Shown: positions 34,593 to 44,049, counted from the stretch's first letter. The stretch: DNA of 64,000 nucleotides from WHTX01 sp038255145 (GCA_038255145.1 JBBSLP010000023.1:1-64000), one strand, 5' to 3'. The notes: generated from the sequence alone by a model not told the origin. A program made the numbers and translations.

Positions 34593-35594
34593 TTACAGCA
34601 GGGCGAGGTTCGGGTTGGCCCCGGCATCGAGGGCGGTGGGCCCGTCGTGCGCCAGCCGCCAGCTGCCCGCGGCGGCGATCATGGCCGCGTTGTCGGTGCA
34701 CATGTCCCGCGACGGCAGCAGGGCGGCACGGCCGTCGGCCTCGGCCGCGTCCAGCCAACGCTCACGCAGCCGGGTGTTGGCGGCCACCCCGCCGGCCAGG
34801 CTCATGCCCTTGGCGCCGATGAGGTCGGCGGCCCGGCGGGACTTGGCCACGAGCACGTCGACCACGGCCTCCTGGAAGCTGGCGGCCACGTCCTCGGTGA
34901 CCACGTCGGGGTGCTTGCGGACGTGGTTGACCACGGCCGTCTTCAGCCCCGAGAACGAGAAGTCGAGCCCGTCGCCGAGCATGGATCGGGGGAACGCGAT
35001 GGCGTCGGCCCGGCCCTGCGTGGCCAGGCGGTCGATGACGGGGCCACCGGGGTAGCCCAGGCCCAGGTAGCGGGCCACCTTGTCGAAGGCCTCGCCGGCG
35101 GCGTCGTCGAGCGTACGCCCCAACACCTCGTACCGGCCCCGCTCGTCCATGCGCACCAACATGGTGTGCCCGCCCGACACCAGGAGCACGACCAGGGGCA
35201 GGCCCAGCTCGGGCTCCTCCAGGAACGGCGCGAAGAGGTGGCCCTCGAGGTGGTTGACGCCCACGAAGGGCTTGCCCCACACCAGCGCCAGGCCCTTGGC
35301 TGCGGACACCCCCACCAGCAGTGAGCCGATCAGGCCCGGTCCCACCGTGGCGGCCACGGCGTCGAGGTCGGCGCCCTCCACCCCCGCCTCGACCAGGGCT
35401 TCGGCCACCACGGGCACCAGGCGCTCGACGTGGGCCCGACTGGCGATCTCGGGGACGACGCCGCCATAGCGGGCGTGCAGGTCGATCTGGCTCGACACCA
35501 CGGAGGAGCGCACGTCGTAGCCGCCGTCCGCCGTGGTGGCCACGACGGCCGCGGCCGTCTCGTCACAAGAGGTCTCGATGCCCAGTACCAGCAC
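34593..35594 (-). CDS. tsaD: tRNA N6-threonylcarbamoyladenosine transferase TsaD
   Basis: A 333-residue ASKHA-fold enzyme that transfers threonylcarbamoyl to A37 of ANN-decoding tRNAs. Marks: GIETSCDETAAAVV, metal histidines in GVNHLEGHLFAP, LLVSGGHTMLV, FSFSGLKTAV and LAGGVAANTRLR. GTG 35594 is one nt after the rimI stop (TGACGTG). It closes the tsaE-tsaB-rimI-tsaD run, which encodes most of the t6A complex. Confidence 0.97.
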   Translation of the reverse strand: MLVLGIETSCDETAAAVVATTADGGYDVRSSVVSSQIDLHARYGGVVPEIASRAHVERLVPVVAEALVEAGVEGADLDAVAATVGPGLIGSLLVGVSAAKGLALVWGKPFVGVNHLEGHLFAPFLEEPELGLPLVVLLVSGGHTMLVRMDERGRYEVLGRTLDDAAGEAFDKVARYLGLGYPGGPVIDRLATQGRADAIAFPRSMLGDGLDFSFSGLKTAVVNHVRKHPDVVTEDVAASFQEAVVDVLVAKSRRAADLIGAKGMSLAGGVAANTRLRERWLDAAEADGRAALLPSRDMCTDNAAMIAAAGSWRLAHDGPTALDAGANPNLALL

Positions 35595-35595
35595 G

Positions 35596-36162
35596 TCAGG
35601 CCTCGATCACGGTGGGGGTGGGCAATGCTGCGGTGATGCGGGCCAGCCGCTCGCCGTAATCGTCCTGGTCGACGTCATGCACCCACATGACCAGGGCGTC
35701 CTCGTTGACCTCGGGGTAGTAGCCCTTGCGGATGCCGGCGGGGGCGAACCCGAACTTGCGGTACAGGGCCTGGGCCCCGACGTTGCTCATGCGCACCTCG
35801 AGGGTCATGGCCGTCATGCCCCGGGCCACGGCCCGCTGGGCCAGCACCAACAGCAACCGGGTCCCCAGCGCGTGGCCCTGGAGGGCGGGCTCGACGGCCA
35901 GGGTGGTGATGTGGCCTTCGTCGTAGCCGATCATCAGCCCGCCGTAGCCCACCACCCGGTTGCCCAACTTGGCCACCACGTAGGAGCGCGACGAGGGCAG
36001 GGCCAGCTCGCCCAGGTACAGCCCCATGGACCAGGGGCGGGGGTAGACCTGCTTCTCGATGCGCAGCACCGCGGGCAGGTGCCGTCGACGCATGTCCCGT
36101 ACCCGGACGGGCATCGGCGAGGGCTCGGGTGCCTCGGGTTCCGTCGCCCGCAACGCGCTCAC
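35596..36162 (-). CDS. rimI: Ribosomal-protein-alanine N-acetyltransferase-like GNAT
   Basis: A 188-residue GNAT acetyltransferase. The acetyl-CoA loop region ITTLAVEPALQGHALGTRLL and LEVRMSNVGAQALYRKFGF are typical of RimI, which acetylates the N-terminal alanine of S18 or related proteins. The Pro/Glu-rich first 20 residues are an extension. GTG 36162 overlaps the tsaB stop (GTGA). rimI is often placed between tsaB and tsaD, as here. Confidence 0.9.
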   Translation of the reverse strand: MSALRATEPEAPEPSPMPVRVRDMRRRHLPAVLRIEKQVYPRPWSMGLYLGELALPSSRSYVVAKLGNRVVGYGGLMIGYDEGHITTLAVEPALQGHALGTRLLLVLAQRAVARGMTAMTLEVRMSNVGAQALYRKFGFAPAGIRKGYYPEVNEDALVMWVHDVDQDDYGERLARITAALPTPTVIEA

Positions 36163-36947
36163 GACGCGCCTCCTCCGCCGGCACCGCCACCACCGGCACC
36201 GCCGCCGCCAGCACCTCGACCGACACGGCTGGTGACGACCCGACCGCCGACCACGCCGCCCCGCTGGACCCAGTTGGCCTCGGCGTCGGGCTTGCGCAGG
36301 TAGAGCGGCCGCACCTCGGCCGGGGTGACGAACTCCTCACGCAGGGCCTGGGCGTGGGCCAGCTGCACCAGGGCGCCGGCCGAGGGGTGGGCCACACCGG
36401 AGTCGGCCACCTCGACGCCGTGCAGGCCCGAGAACATTCCCGCGTAGCGCAGGGCGCCGTCCCCCACCACGAGCACGTCCTCCCCTGCGGCCTCGATGTC
36501 CGAGGCCACCTCCTCGGGCCGGCTGACCTGGTGGGGGGTGACCCGCTGGATGCCCCCGGGCGAGGTCCGGTACGAGGCGTGGAAGACCTCACCCCGACGG
36601 GCGTCGGTGACCACGACGACGAGGCGGCTGCTGAAGCGCAGGCGGAAGGCCACCAGGTCCAGGCTGACCACGCCGATCAGGGGCACCCGCAGGGCCATGG
36701 CCATGGCCTTGGCCGTGGCGATGCCCACCCGCAGGCCGGTGAACAGCCCCGGGCCCAGACCGACGGCCACGACGTTGATGTCGGCCAGGTCGACCTGGGC
36801 CGAGCGGCAGGTGAACTGGATGGCCGGCACCAGCTGCTCGGCGTGGCGCTGGCCCCGGTTGGCCGCGGTGTAGGCCAGCACCCCCTCGTGGGCGCCGACA
36901 GCACATCCCACCTGGGTGGTCGAGGTCTCGATGCCCAGGATCAGCAC
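36159..36947 (-). CDS. tsaB: t6A synthesis scaffold protein TsaB
   Basis: A 262-residue ASKHA-fold partner of TsaD and TsaE. It starts LILGIETSTTQVGCAV, with VGLGPGLFTGLRVGIATAKA, ALRVPLIGVVSLD and DARRGEVFHASY. GTG 36947 gives the family N-terminus and overlaps the tsaE end by 7 bp; the open frame to 36998 is an overlap artefact. The last 20 residues are a Gly-rich repeat (AGGGG)n not expected in the family, encoded by the CCGCCACC-type repeats at about 36165-36225. Confidence 0.93.
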   Translation of the reverse strand: MLILGIETSTTQVGCAVGAHEGVLAYTAANRGQRHAEQLVPAIQFTCRSAQVDLADINVVAVGLGPGLFTGLRVGIATAKAMAMALRVPLIGVVSLDLVAFRLRFSSRLVVVVTDARRGEVFHASYRTSPGGIQRVTPHQVSRPEEVASDIEAAGEDVLVVGDGALRYAGMFSGLHGVEVADSGVAHPSAGALVQLAHAQALREEFVTPAEVRPLYLRKPDAEANWVQRGGVVGGRVVTSRVGRGAGGGGAGGGGAGGGGAS

Positions 36948-37465
36948 GGCGTCCCCTGCGGCCCCCCGGCCGCCGGGGCCCCGGGCGTGGCCCGCCACGG
37001 CGCCAGGGCCTCGTCGAGCAGCCGACGACGGGGGGTCCAGGCCGGACCGGTGATGGTCAGCTCGACATGGCGGTCGTCGTCGCCCTCGCCCAGGGTGAGG
37101 TGGACCTCGAGGTAGTCCGGCGGCAGCTCGGGGATGATGACGTCACCCCACTCGATGACGGTGACGGCATCGCTGTCGACGAGCTCGGCCAGGGCCAGGT
37201 CGACGACCTCTTCGAGCTGGTCGATGCGGTAGACGTCGAGGTGGTTCAGCACGAGGCGTCCGTGGTAGCGGCGGTGCAGGGTGAAGGTGGGGCTGGTGAT
37301 GGGCTCGGTGATGCCCAGCGCCCGCCCGAAGCCCTGGGTGAAGGTGGTCTTGCCCGCGGCCAGGTCCCCGGTGAGCAGGAGCACGTCACCGGGGGCGGCG
37401 AGCAACGCCAGTGCACCGGCGAGGGCTCGGGTCTCGCCCGCAGAAGACGTCCTGGCAGCCAGCAT
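36941..37465 (-). CDS. tsaE: t6A synthesis ATPase TsaE
   Basis: A 174-residue P-loop ATPase required with TsaB/TsaD for t6A. Walker A is GDLAAGKTTFTQG; SPTFTLHRRY, HLDVYRI and VIEWGDVI follow in family order. ATG 37465 (16 nt after the alr stop) is preferred; an in-frame start at 37498 would overlap alr. The C-terminus (about 150-174) is a Pro/Gly/Ala extension. Confidence 0.93.
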   Translation of the reverse strand: MLAARTSSAGETRALAGALALLAAPGDVLLLTGDLAAGKTTFTQGFGRALGITEPITSPTFTLHRRYHGRLVLNHLDVYRIDQLEEVVDLALAELVDSDAVTVIEWGDVIIPELPPDYLEVHLTLGEGDDDRHVELTITGPAWTPRRRLLDEALAPWRATPGAPAAGGPQGTPC

Positions 37466-37481
37466 GGCGACCCCGCTCACG

Positions 37482-38609
37482 CTACCGCACGTGCACACGG
37501 GGGACCCTGGGCCCGATCCCGGTGACCACCTCGTAGCTGATCGAACCCATGGTCGCGGCCCACTCCCCCGCGGTGACCTCTTCGTCCCCCTGGCGGCCCA
37601 GGAGCACGACCTCGTCGCCCTGGCCCACGTCGGCGTCGGGACCGCAGTCCACCAGCAGCTGGTCCATGGTGACCACGCCCACCATGGGCCGACGCCGGCC
37701 CCCTACCAGCACGGGCACCCCGGCCAGACCCAGGTCGCGGCGCACGCCGTCGGCGTAGCCGATGCTGACCGTGGCCACCACGGTGTCGCCGGGCGCCTGC
37801 CAGCGCAGCCCGTAGGAGACCCCCTCCCCCGCCGCCACCCGGGCCACGCGCGACACCCGACTGTGCAGTGAGAGGGCGGGACGCAGGGAGACGACGTGGG
37901 CCAGGGCGTCGGAGGGGGCCAGGCCGTAGACGGCGATGCCCGGGCGCACCAGGTCACGCCGGGCGTCGGGGTGGGCCAGCAGCCCGGCCGAGTTGGCCGT
38001 GTGCAGCAGGGCCGGGCGCAGGCCGTGGTCGTCGAGGCGGTCGACCACCTCGTCGAAGCGGGCCAGCTGGTGGCCGGTCTCGGGCCGATCGGGCTCGTCG
38101 GCCACGGCCAGGTGGGTCATCAGCCCCTCCAGGCGCAGGGGGCCGAGGGTGGCGATGCGCCGGGCCAGGTCCACGGCGTCGGTGGCCTCGCAGCCGCTGC
38201 GGTGCATGCCCGTGTCCACCTTGAGGTGCACGGGGACCTCGTGGCGGCGGGCGGCCCGAGCGGCGGCGGCGAAGGCGTCGATGCCGGCTGCGGTGTAGAG
38301 CACGGGTCGTAGGTCGGCCTCGACGGCCATGGCGTGCTCACCCGGCGGCGGCTCGGCCAGCAGCAGGACGGGCGCGGTGATGCCCGCCTCACGCAGGGCA
38401 ACACCCTCGGCCGTGGTGGCCACCCCCAGCCAGGTGGCCCCGGCACCCAGGGCGGTGAGGGCCACGGGCACGGCGCCGTGGCCGTAGCCGTCGGCCTTGA
38501 CCACGGCGCAGACGACGGCACCCCCGGCCAGCGCGGTCAGGGCGGCCACGTTGTCGGCCACCGCCCCCAGGTCGATCTGGGCCCGGCAGCGCTCGAACGC
38601 CCAGCTCAC
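37482..38609 (-). CDS. alr: Alanine racemase
   Basis: A 375-residue fold-type III PLP enzyme making D-alanine for peptidoglycan. The PLP lysine lies in VVKADGYGHGAVPVA; VHLKVDTGMHRSG, the catalytic tyrosine region GVSYGLRW, SIGYADGVRRD and VTMDQLLVD match the family. GTG 38609 overlaps the nnr stop as GTGA; the frame remains open upstream through nnr but that part is a shadow. Linked upstream to acpS and glmS. Confidence 0.96.
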   Translation of the reverse strand: MSWAFERCRAQIDLGAVADNVAALTALAGGAVVCAVVKADGYGHGAVPVALTALGAGATWLGVATTAEGVALREAGITAPVLLLAEPPPGEHAMAVEADLRPVLYTAAGIDAFAAAARAARRHEVPVHLKVDTGMHRSGCEATDAVDLARRIATLGPLRLEGLMTHLAVADEPDRPETGHQLARFDEVVDRLDDHGLRPALLHTANSAGLLAHPDARRDLVRPGIAVYGLAPSDALAHVVSLRPALSLHSRVSRVARVAAGEGVSYGLRWQAPGDTVVATVSIGYADGVRRDLGLAGVPVLVGGRRRPMVGVVTMDQLLVDCGPDADVGQGDEVVLLGRQGDEEVTAGEWAATMGSISYEVVTGIGPRVPRVHVR

Positions 38610-40003
38610 GGGACGGGCGGGGGAAGCGGTCCGGTGAGGCTGTCGGCGGCCTCGGCCAGGTGGTCGGCCACGTCGCCGGCGATCAGGCCGCGGCGGGGAC
38701 CGAGGCGGGCGGCCCGGCCGTGCAGGAACGCCCCCGCGGCCGCCGCCTGCAGGGGCGCCACACCGACGGCCAGCAGGGCGCCGATGACGCCCGAGAGCAC
38801 GTCGCCGGTACCGGCGGTGGCCAGGGTGGCCGGCCCCTCGGTGACCACGAGCACCTCGCCGGCGGGGTCGGCCACGATGGTGGTGGGCCCCTTGAGCAGG
38901 ACCACGGCGCCGGTGGCCACGGCCAGGGCGCGGGCCGCGTCGAACCGGTCCGGTCCGGGGGCGTGGCCGGTGAGCTGCTCGAACTCGCCGTCGTGGGGGG
39001 TGAGGACCCGGGGGGCGCCGTCGGGGGCGGGAACGGTGTCGCCGGCGAGGACGTGGAGGGCGTCGCCGTCCACCACCACGGGGAGTCGGGCGCCGGCCAG
39101 CAGGCGACGGACGTCGACGGCGGTGGCCGGGTCCCGCCCCAGGCCGGGGCCGACGACCAGGGATCGGAAGCGGCCGGCGCCCTCGATGACCTCGCCGGCC
39201 CAGCCGGTGGCGGGTACGGCCACCTGCACGACCTCGACGGGGGCCTGGGGGGCATCGCCTCCGGGCACGGACAGGCGCACGTAGCCGGCCCCGGCCCGCT
39301 GCACCCCCCGGGTGGCCAGCACGGCGGCCCCGACCATGCCCACGGATCCCGCCACCACCCAGCACGCGGCCCGCCACTTGTGGGCGCTGGCGTCACGGCT
39401 CGGCAGCCAGGCGGCCACGTCGGCCGCCTCGACCAGGTGGGCCCGGGCCCGGCTGACGTCGAGGCCGATGTCGACCACCTCGACCCGCCCGGCCAGGGCC
39501 CGACCCGGGTGCAGCAGCAACCCGGGCTTCAGGGCGGCGAAGGTGACAGTGCGCTCGGCTGCGGCGATCCCGTCGCTGTCCCGTGACGGGTCGGGCACGG
39601 CACCGGTCAGGCCGTCGACGCCGGAGGGGATGTCCACGGCCAGCACCCGGGCCCCGGTCAGGGCCGGCGGACGCCACCCCGAACGGGGGGTGAAGCCGGT
39701 GCCATAGGCGGCGTCGATGACCAGGTCGGACTCCGCCGCCAGGCGACGATCGACAGCCTGACCAGGCTCGATGACCCGGCAACGCACCCCGCGGCGGGTC
39801 AGCTGCCCGGCGGCCACCCGGCCGTCGGCCCCGTTGCCACCCTTGCCCGCCACCACCAGCACCCGCCGCCCGTAGCCGCCACCGAGCATGGCCAGGGCGT
39901 GTCGGGCCACGGCGAAGCCCGCCCGGGCCACCAGCACGTCGAAGGGCTCGGGGGCGGCGAGGTCGATGGCGCCCATCTCGGCCGGGGTGACGACGGGGAT
40001 CAC
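38606..40003 (-). CDS. nnr: Bifunctional NAD(P)H-hydrate epimerase/dehydratase
   Basis: A 465-residue repair enzyme for hydrated NAD(P)H. The N-terminal YjeF_N epimerase domain (about 1-200) has VVAGKGGNGADGRVAA, DAAYGTGF and VDIPSGVDG; the C-terminal ribokinase-like dehydratase domain has AHKWRAACWVVAGS, VVGPGLG, LTPHDGEFEQL and GTGDVLSGVIGALLA. GTG 40003 has AGGAGG upstream. Both active sites look intact. It sits between acpS and alr, as is frequent in actinobacteria. Confidence 0.95.
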   Translation of the reverse strand: MIPVVTPAEMGAIDLAAPEPFDVLVARAGFAVARHALAMLGGGYGRRVLVVAGKGGNGADGRVAAGQLTRRGVRCRVIEPGQAVDRRLAAESDLVIDAAYGTGFTPRSGWRPPALTGARVLAVDIPSGVDGLTGAVPDPSRDSDGIAAAERTVTFAALKPGLLLHPGRALAGRVEVVDIGLDVSRARAHLVEAADVAAWLPSRDASAHKWRAACWVVAGSVGMVGAAVLATRGVQRAGAGYVRLSVPGGDAPQAPVEVVQVAVPATGWAGEVIEGAGRFRSLVVGPGLGRDPATAVDVRRLLAGARLPVVVDGDALHVLAGDTVPAPDGAPRVLTPHDGEFEQLTGHAPGPDRFDAARALAVATGAVVLLKGPTTIVADPAGEVLVVTEGPATLATAGTGDVLSGVIGALLAVGVAPLQAAAAGAFLHGRAARLGPRRGLIAGDVADHLAEAADSLTGPLPPPVP

Positions 40004-40025
40004 GGGCGGGCCCTCCTCACGGCGC

Positions 40026-40409
40026 TCACTGCGGTGCCTCCGGCGCCAACGCCACCACGATGGCCTGGGCCACCAGGTGGGTGTGGGTCAGGGAGACCTC
40101 CAGGCGGCCCACGCCGCGCCGGCGGGCCAGCTCGGCCGCCGCACCCCACAGCTGCAGCCCCGGTGCCCCCGACGCCGCCACCACCACTTCGATGTCCTGG
40201 AACCGGGCCGCGCCGAGGCCGACACCGAGGGCCTTGAGCAGGGCTTCCTTGGCCGCGAAGCGGGCGGCCAGGCGCTCGGTGGGATCGGTCTTCCTTGCCG
40301 CATGGCGCCGTTCACCCTCGGTGAAGAGCCGCTCGGCCAAGCGCGGCGTGCGCTGCAGCACGGTGCGGAACCGGGGCACGTCGACGGCGTCGAGGCCGAT
40401 GCCGATCAT
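40026..40409 (-). CDS. acpS: Holo-[acyl-carrier-protein] synthase
   Basis: A 127-residue 4'-phosphopantetheinyl transferase that activates acyl carrier protein. The magnesium-binding GIGLDAVDVPRF and FAAKEALLKALG motifs are both present, ending with the beta segment VSLTHTHLVAQAIVVA. ATG 40409 gives the normal start MIGIGLDAVD; an upstream in-frame start at 40436 is less likely. It lies 22 bp ahead of nnr. Confidence 0.95.
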   Translation of the reverse strand: MIGIGLDAVDVPRFRTVLQRTPRLAERLFTEGERRHAARKTDPTERLAARFAAKEALLKALGVGLGAARFQDIEVVVAASGAPGLQLWGAAAELARRRGVGRLEVSLTHTHLVAQAIVVALAPEAPQ

Positions 40410-40477
40410 CGGCGGGCATGCTACGAGCCGCAGCACGCCCGCCCGACGATCGGCTGTTCAGCGGCCGGTGGTGGCCC

Positions 40478-43400
40478 TCACACCCGCCAGCGGTCGGCCA
40501 GGGCGGCCACGGGCTCGATGAGCAGGCCGGTCACGTCGAAGGTCTCCAGCAGGTCCTCGCGGAAGGTGGGCTCGGTCTCGAGCACGGCGTCCTCCAGGGT
40601 GCGGAACCGGTCGCGGTAGCCGCTGAGCACCGTGCGCAGGGCGGCGGTGGGCAACCGGTCGACGAAGCGCACGTGCAGCAGGGTGATGCCCGTGGTCTGG
40701 CCGTCCTTGACCTCGGGCACGATGATGGTGGTGCGCCCGTCGTAGCGCCCCCGGGCGGCCAGCACCCGGCGCTCGGCCGCCACCTGGTGCTTGGTGCCCC
40801 GCAGGCGGGGGATGCGGTCGGTGCGCGAGGGTAGGTCGCGGGCGATCCCACCCCGGTCGACCACGGTGACGTTGGCGTCGCCGTCGAGGGGGCGGCCCTC
40901 GATGCGGTAGCGGGTGTAGCCGGTCACCTCGCCCACGGTGGGGCTGAGGGCCCCGAGCGTGCGCAGGGTCTCGTAGCTCAGCCGGTCCCGGGAGGCACCG
41001 GCCTCGAGCACCGACTTGACCAGGGCCGTCTCCAGCAGGGTTTCGTCCGAGCGGGAGATGCCCACCGTGACCGTCTTGGCCTGGTGCTTGATGGCGTCCA
41101 CCGGTCGGGTGAGCTCGTCGATGCCCTGGGTGAGGGCCCGGGTCAGGTCGCCGACGACCACGGCGGGGGTGGCCACCTTGCCGAACTCGAGCTCGTAGGA
41201 CTCGAGGGGGAGGATGCCCAGGCCGTAGCGCAACAGGGACGCCAGGCGGGAGGCGGTGGATGCCTCGAGGTGGCCGTCGTAGGTCCCGGCCCGCAGGTCG
41301 TCGAAGAAGGCGCCGACCACGGGTTCGAGGCCGGCGCGCAGCACGTCGGCCACGATCTCGGGATCGGTTTCGGCCAGGGCGGCCTCGACGGCGCCCCGGG
41401 CGTGGCGCAGCGGGGTGGCCAGGGCGTCGATGGCCAGGGCGGCTTCGTAGCCGAAGAGGTGGCCGACCATGGTGGCGAGCACGAAGGCCAGCATGGGGTG
41501 GGTGTCGGGCACCTTGATGACGGCCAGGGCGGCCGGGTAGGGCGGCGAGCCGACCGAGGACACCACCAGGGGGGCGGCCCGGTGGGCGCGGTAGATGCCG
41601 ATCTCCTTGGCCACGTCGTCGGCCGTCGAGCCCCGCAGCCCAGCCGCACAGACCAGGATCAGCGGCTCCGACGACAGGTCGATGTGCTTCTTGTCCTCGG
41701 TGACGTCACAGGCGATGGACTTGTAGCAGAGCTCGGAGAGCTTGATCCGCACCTCGGCGGCGGCGATGCGGTTGGCACCGTTGCCCACCAGGGCCCAGTA
41801 CCGCCTCGAGGGGGCGAACTGGCGGGCCATGGCCGCGACCTGGGGCCGCAGCTCCAAGGTGCGCTCCATGAGCTCGGGCAGCTCGCGCAGCCCGGCCAGG
41901 ACCTCTTGGCGGTCATCGACCTGGGACGACGTGGCCGGGGCGTTCTCCAGGTCGCTGTGCAGGGCATCGGCGATGGCGAAGGCCAGCAGGAACCCCGCGG
42001 CGATCTGGGCGTAGAAGGCCTTGGTCGAGGCCACGCTCATCTCCACGTCACGCCCGTCCGAGGTGTACAGCACCCCGTCGGACTTGTCGGTGAGGTCGCT
42101 GTTGCGCCGGTTGACGATGGCGATGACCCGGGCGCCGCGGGCCCGGACCAGGTCCACGGTGCGGTTGGTGTCCGTCGTCGTGCCGGACTGGCTGATGGCC
42201 ACGATGAGGGTGTCGGACATGTCCGACAGCATGCGGAAGCCGGAGAGCTCGGTGGCGGGCAGGGCTTCGATGGCCAGCCGTCCCGGGGCCACGGCCGAGC
42301 GCAGCGCCAGCACCAGACCCTGGCCGGCCACCGCGGCCGTGCCCTGGCCGATGACGAGCACGGAGCGGATGCGACCCCGCTGCAGGTCCCTGATCACGGT
42401 GGCGGGCAGGGCCTCTTCGCCGAGGCGGACGGTCAGGCCGCCCTCACCGTCGATGAGCTTGCCCCGCAGCGTCTTGCGGAACGAGCCCGGCGACTCGGAG
42501 ATCTCCTTGAGCAGGAAGTGGGGGGCGTCACCCCGGTCGATGTCCCTGGTGGTGATCTGGGGCACGGCCAGCTCGTCGGCGTCCACGGGGCGGGGGCTGC
42601 CGTCGTAGGACCAGCGGGAGATGCCCTCGACCCGGCCGGCGAACCCGGCATCGAGCTGGATGACCTGGCCCCGGCTGCCGGCGGGGTTGTCGACGTCGGC
42701 GGGGGTCTCGCCGTCCATGCGCAGGTAGCTGTCGCACACCTCGACGAGGCCGTAGGGCTCGCTGGCCACCACGAAGGCGTCCTCGGCCAGGCCCACGTAC
42801 AGGGCCTGGCCACTGCCCCGCAGGGCCAGGAGCATGGCGTCGGGATCGAGCGCGGTCTGGGCGCCGATGGCCACGGAACCCTCGAGCTCGGTGACGGTGC
42901 GGCGGAAGGCCTCGGCCACGGACAGCCCATCACGCAGTGCCCGGGAGGTCAGGGTGGGGATGACCTTGGCGTCGGTGGTGATCTCGGGGCGGATGCGCAG
43001 GCCGTGGCTGGCCTTGAGGTCGGCGAAGTTGTCCACGTCGCCGTTGAGGGCTGCGGTCACGTAGGGACCGGCGGCGCCGCCGATCTCCTCGGAGTTGAGG
43101 GGGTGGGCGTTGGCCGGCGAGATGATGCCGACGCTGGCCCACCGGGTGTGGCCGAGCACGACGACCTCGGCCCCAGGGGCGGACAGGGCCCGCCGTAGCA
43201 GGTCATCGCCCTCGATGGCCCGGCGGATGGCCGAGGTGTTGTCGCCCAGCTCGCCGATCTCGGCCGACGCCTTGTAGACGAAGGACAGGCAGGCGTCGGC
43301 CCGCTCTACGGCACCCGAGCCGAACAGGTCGTCGGCCCGCCCGGCGATGAGGCCGGCCAGGGCGGGGCGCTCGACATCGAGGCCGTGGCCTCGCACCAGC

Positions 43401-43927
43401 ACGTGCAGCCCCGCCGAGTCCCGACCTCGTACCTCGAGGCGGTCGATGGCGGACAGGGCCTCCTGGATGGCCAGGTAGGCGGTCATGGCCGCATCGCCGG
43501 GGGCGGGGCCGGCCAGTCCGGCCACGGCCCGCGCCGTGCGCAGGCGGTCCTTGGCCAGGGCCCACAGCACGTCCTTGACCCGGATCACCGCTGCGGACAG
43601 CACCTCGATCTCGGCCGGGGTGCGCTCCTCGCCGGCCTCGTCGATGTCACGCTCGATGGCGGCCAGGGCGGCGCTGAGCCTGCTCAGGCGTTCGGCCACC
43701 GCAGCCTGCTCCTCGGGCCGTTGCACCAGGGCGGTGACGCCGGGAACGCCCCCCAGCAACAGGTCGAGCTGGCCCAGCGGCTCGGCAGCGCGGTCGAGGT
43801 GGTCGGCCAGGTCACCTTCGGTCAGGGCCAGGCGCGCTTCGGCCTCGCTCAGGAGGGCCGTCAGCTGCTCGCTGGTGGGCACGGACCGTTTGCTCCGGCG
43901 ACGGAGCACGGCGATGATCCCGCACAT
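40478..43927 (-). CDS. glmS: Giant GlmS-like glutamine-fructose-6-phosphate aminotransferase
   Basis: An 1149-residue protein, nearly twice the usual 600. It begins MCGI with the N-terminal-nucleophile Cys2. A mainly helical insertion (about 11-155, coiled-coil-like) interrupts the amidotransferase domain, which resumes with VRGRDSAG (167-173), LGHTRWASVG (258-267), NAHPLNSEE and ALNGDVDNF. SIS1 (about 515-655) has AISQSGTTTDTNRTVDLV and SVASTKAFYAQ; SIS2 (about 705-835) has VGNGANRIAAAEVRIKLSEL and the EDKKHIDL loop. A further extension of some 310 residues follows, including RPVDAIKHQAKTVTVG (941-956). The expected reaction is glucosamine-6-phosphate synthesis; glmM upstream supports it. 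AGGAGG precedes the ATG. Confidence 0.85.
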   Translation of the reverse strand: MCGIIAVLRRRSKRSVPTSEQLTALLSEAEARLALTEGDLADHLDRAAEPLGQLDLLLGGVPGVTALVQRPEEQAAVAERLSRLSAALAAIERDIDEAGEERTPAEIEVLSAAVIRVKDVLWALAKDRLRTARAVAGLAGPAPGDAAMTAYLAIQEALSAIDRLEVRGRDSAGLHVLVRGHGLDVERPALAGLIAGRADDLFGSGAVERADACLSFVYKASAEIGELGDNTSAIRRAIEGDDLLRRALSAPGAEVVVLGHTRWASVGIISPANAHPLNSEEIGGAAGPYVTAALNGDVDNFADLKASHGLRIRPEITTDAKVIPTLTSRALRDGLSVAEAFRRTVTELEGSVAIGAQTALDPDAMLLALRGSGQALYVGLAEDAFVVASEPYGLVEVCDSYLRMDGETPADVDNPAGSRGQVIQLDAGFAGRVEGISRWSYDGSPRPVDADELAVPQITTRDIDRGDAPHFLLKEISESPGSFRKTLRGKLIDGEGGLTVRLGEEALPATVIRDLQRGRIRSVLVIGQGTAAVAGQGLVLALRSAVAPGRLAIEALPATELSGFRMLSDMSDTLIVAISQSGTTTDTNRTVDLVRARGARVIAIVNRRNSDLTDKSDGVLYTSDGRDVEMSVASTKAFYAQIAAGFLLAFAIADALHSDLENAPATSSQVDDRQEVLAGLRELPELMERTLELRPQVAAMARQFAPSRRYWALVGNGANRIAAAEVRIKLSELCYKSIACDVTEDKKHIDLSSEPLILVCAAGLRGSTADDVAKEIGIYRAHRAAPLVVSSVGSPPYPAALAVIKVPDTHPMLAFVLATMVGHLFGYEAALAIDALATPLRHARGAVEAALAETDPEIVADVLRAGLEPVVGAFFDDLRAGTYDGHLEASTASRLASLLRYGLGILPLESYELEFGKVATPAVVVGDLTRALTQGIDELTRPVDAIKHQAKTVTVGISRSDETLLETALVKSVLEAGASRDRLSYETLRTLGALSPTVGEVTGYTRYRIEGRPLDGDANVTVVDRGGIARDLPSRTDRIPRLRGTKHQVAAERRVLAARGRYDGRTTIIVPEVKDGQTTGITLLHVRFVDRLPTAALRTVLSGYRDRFRTLEDAVLETEPTFREDLLETFDVTGLLIEPVAALADRWRV

Positions 43928-44049
43928 GGGCTAGGCCTCCTCGACGGAGCACTGGTCCGTCACTCTGCAACTCGTCACTCTGCTGCCCGTGGCGGGGCTG
44001 GCCGCGGCGCTGCTGGTAGTGGAGCGACTCGTAGGGCAGTTGGCAAGGG

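Noticed and set aside
43928..44049. glmS ribozyme upstream of the giant glmS
   Set aside because: The 122-bp gap is short and shows no recognisable glmS ribozyme core; that ribozyme is mainly from Bacillota.
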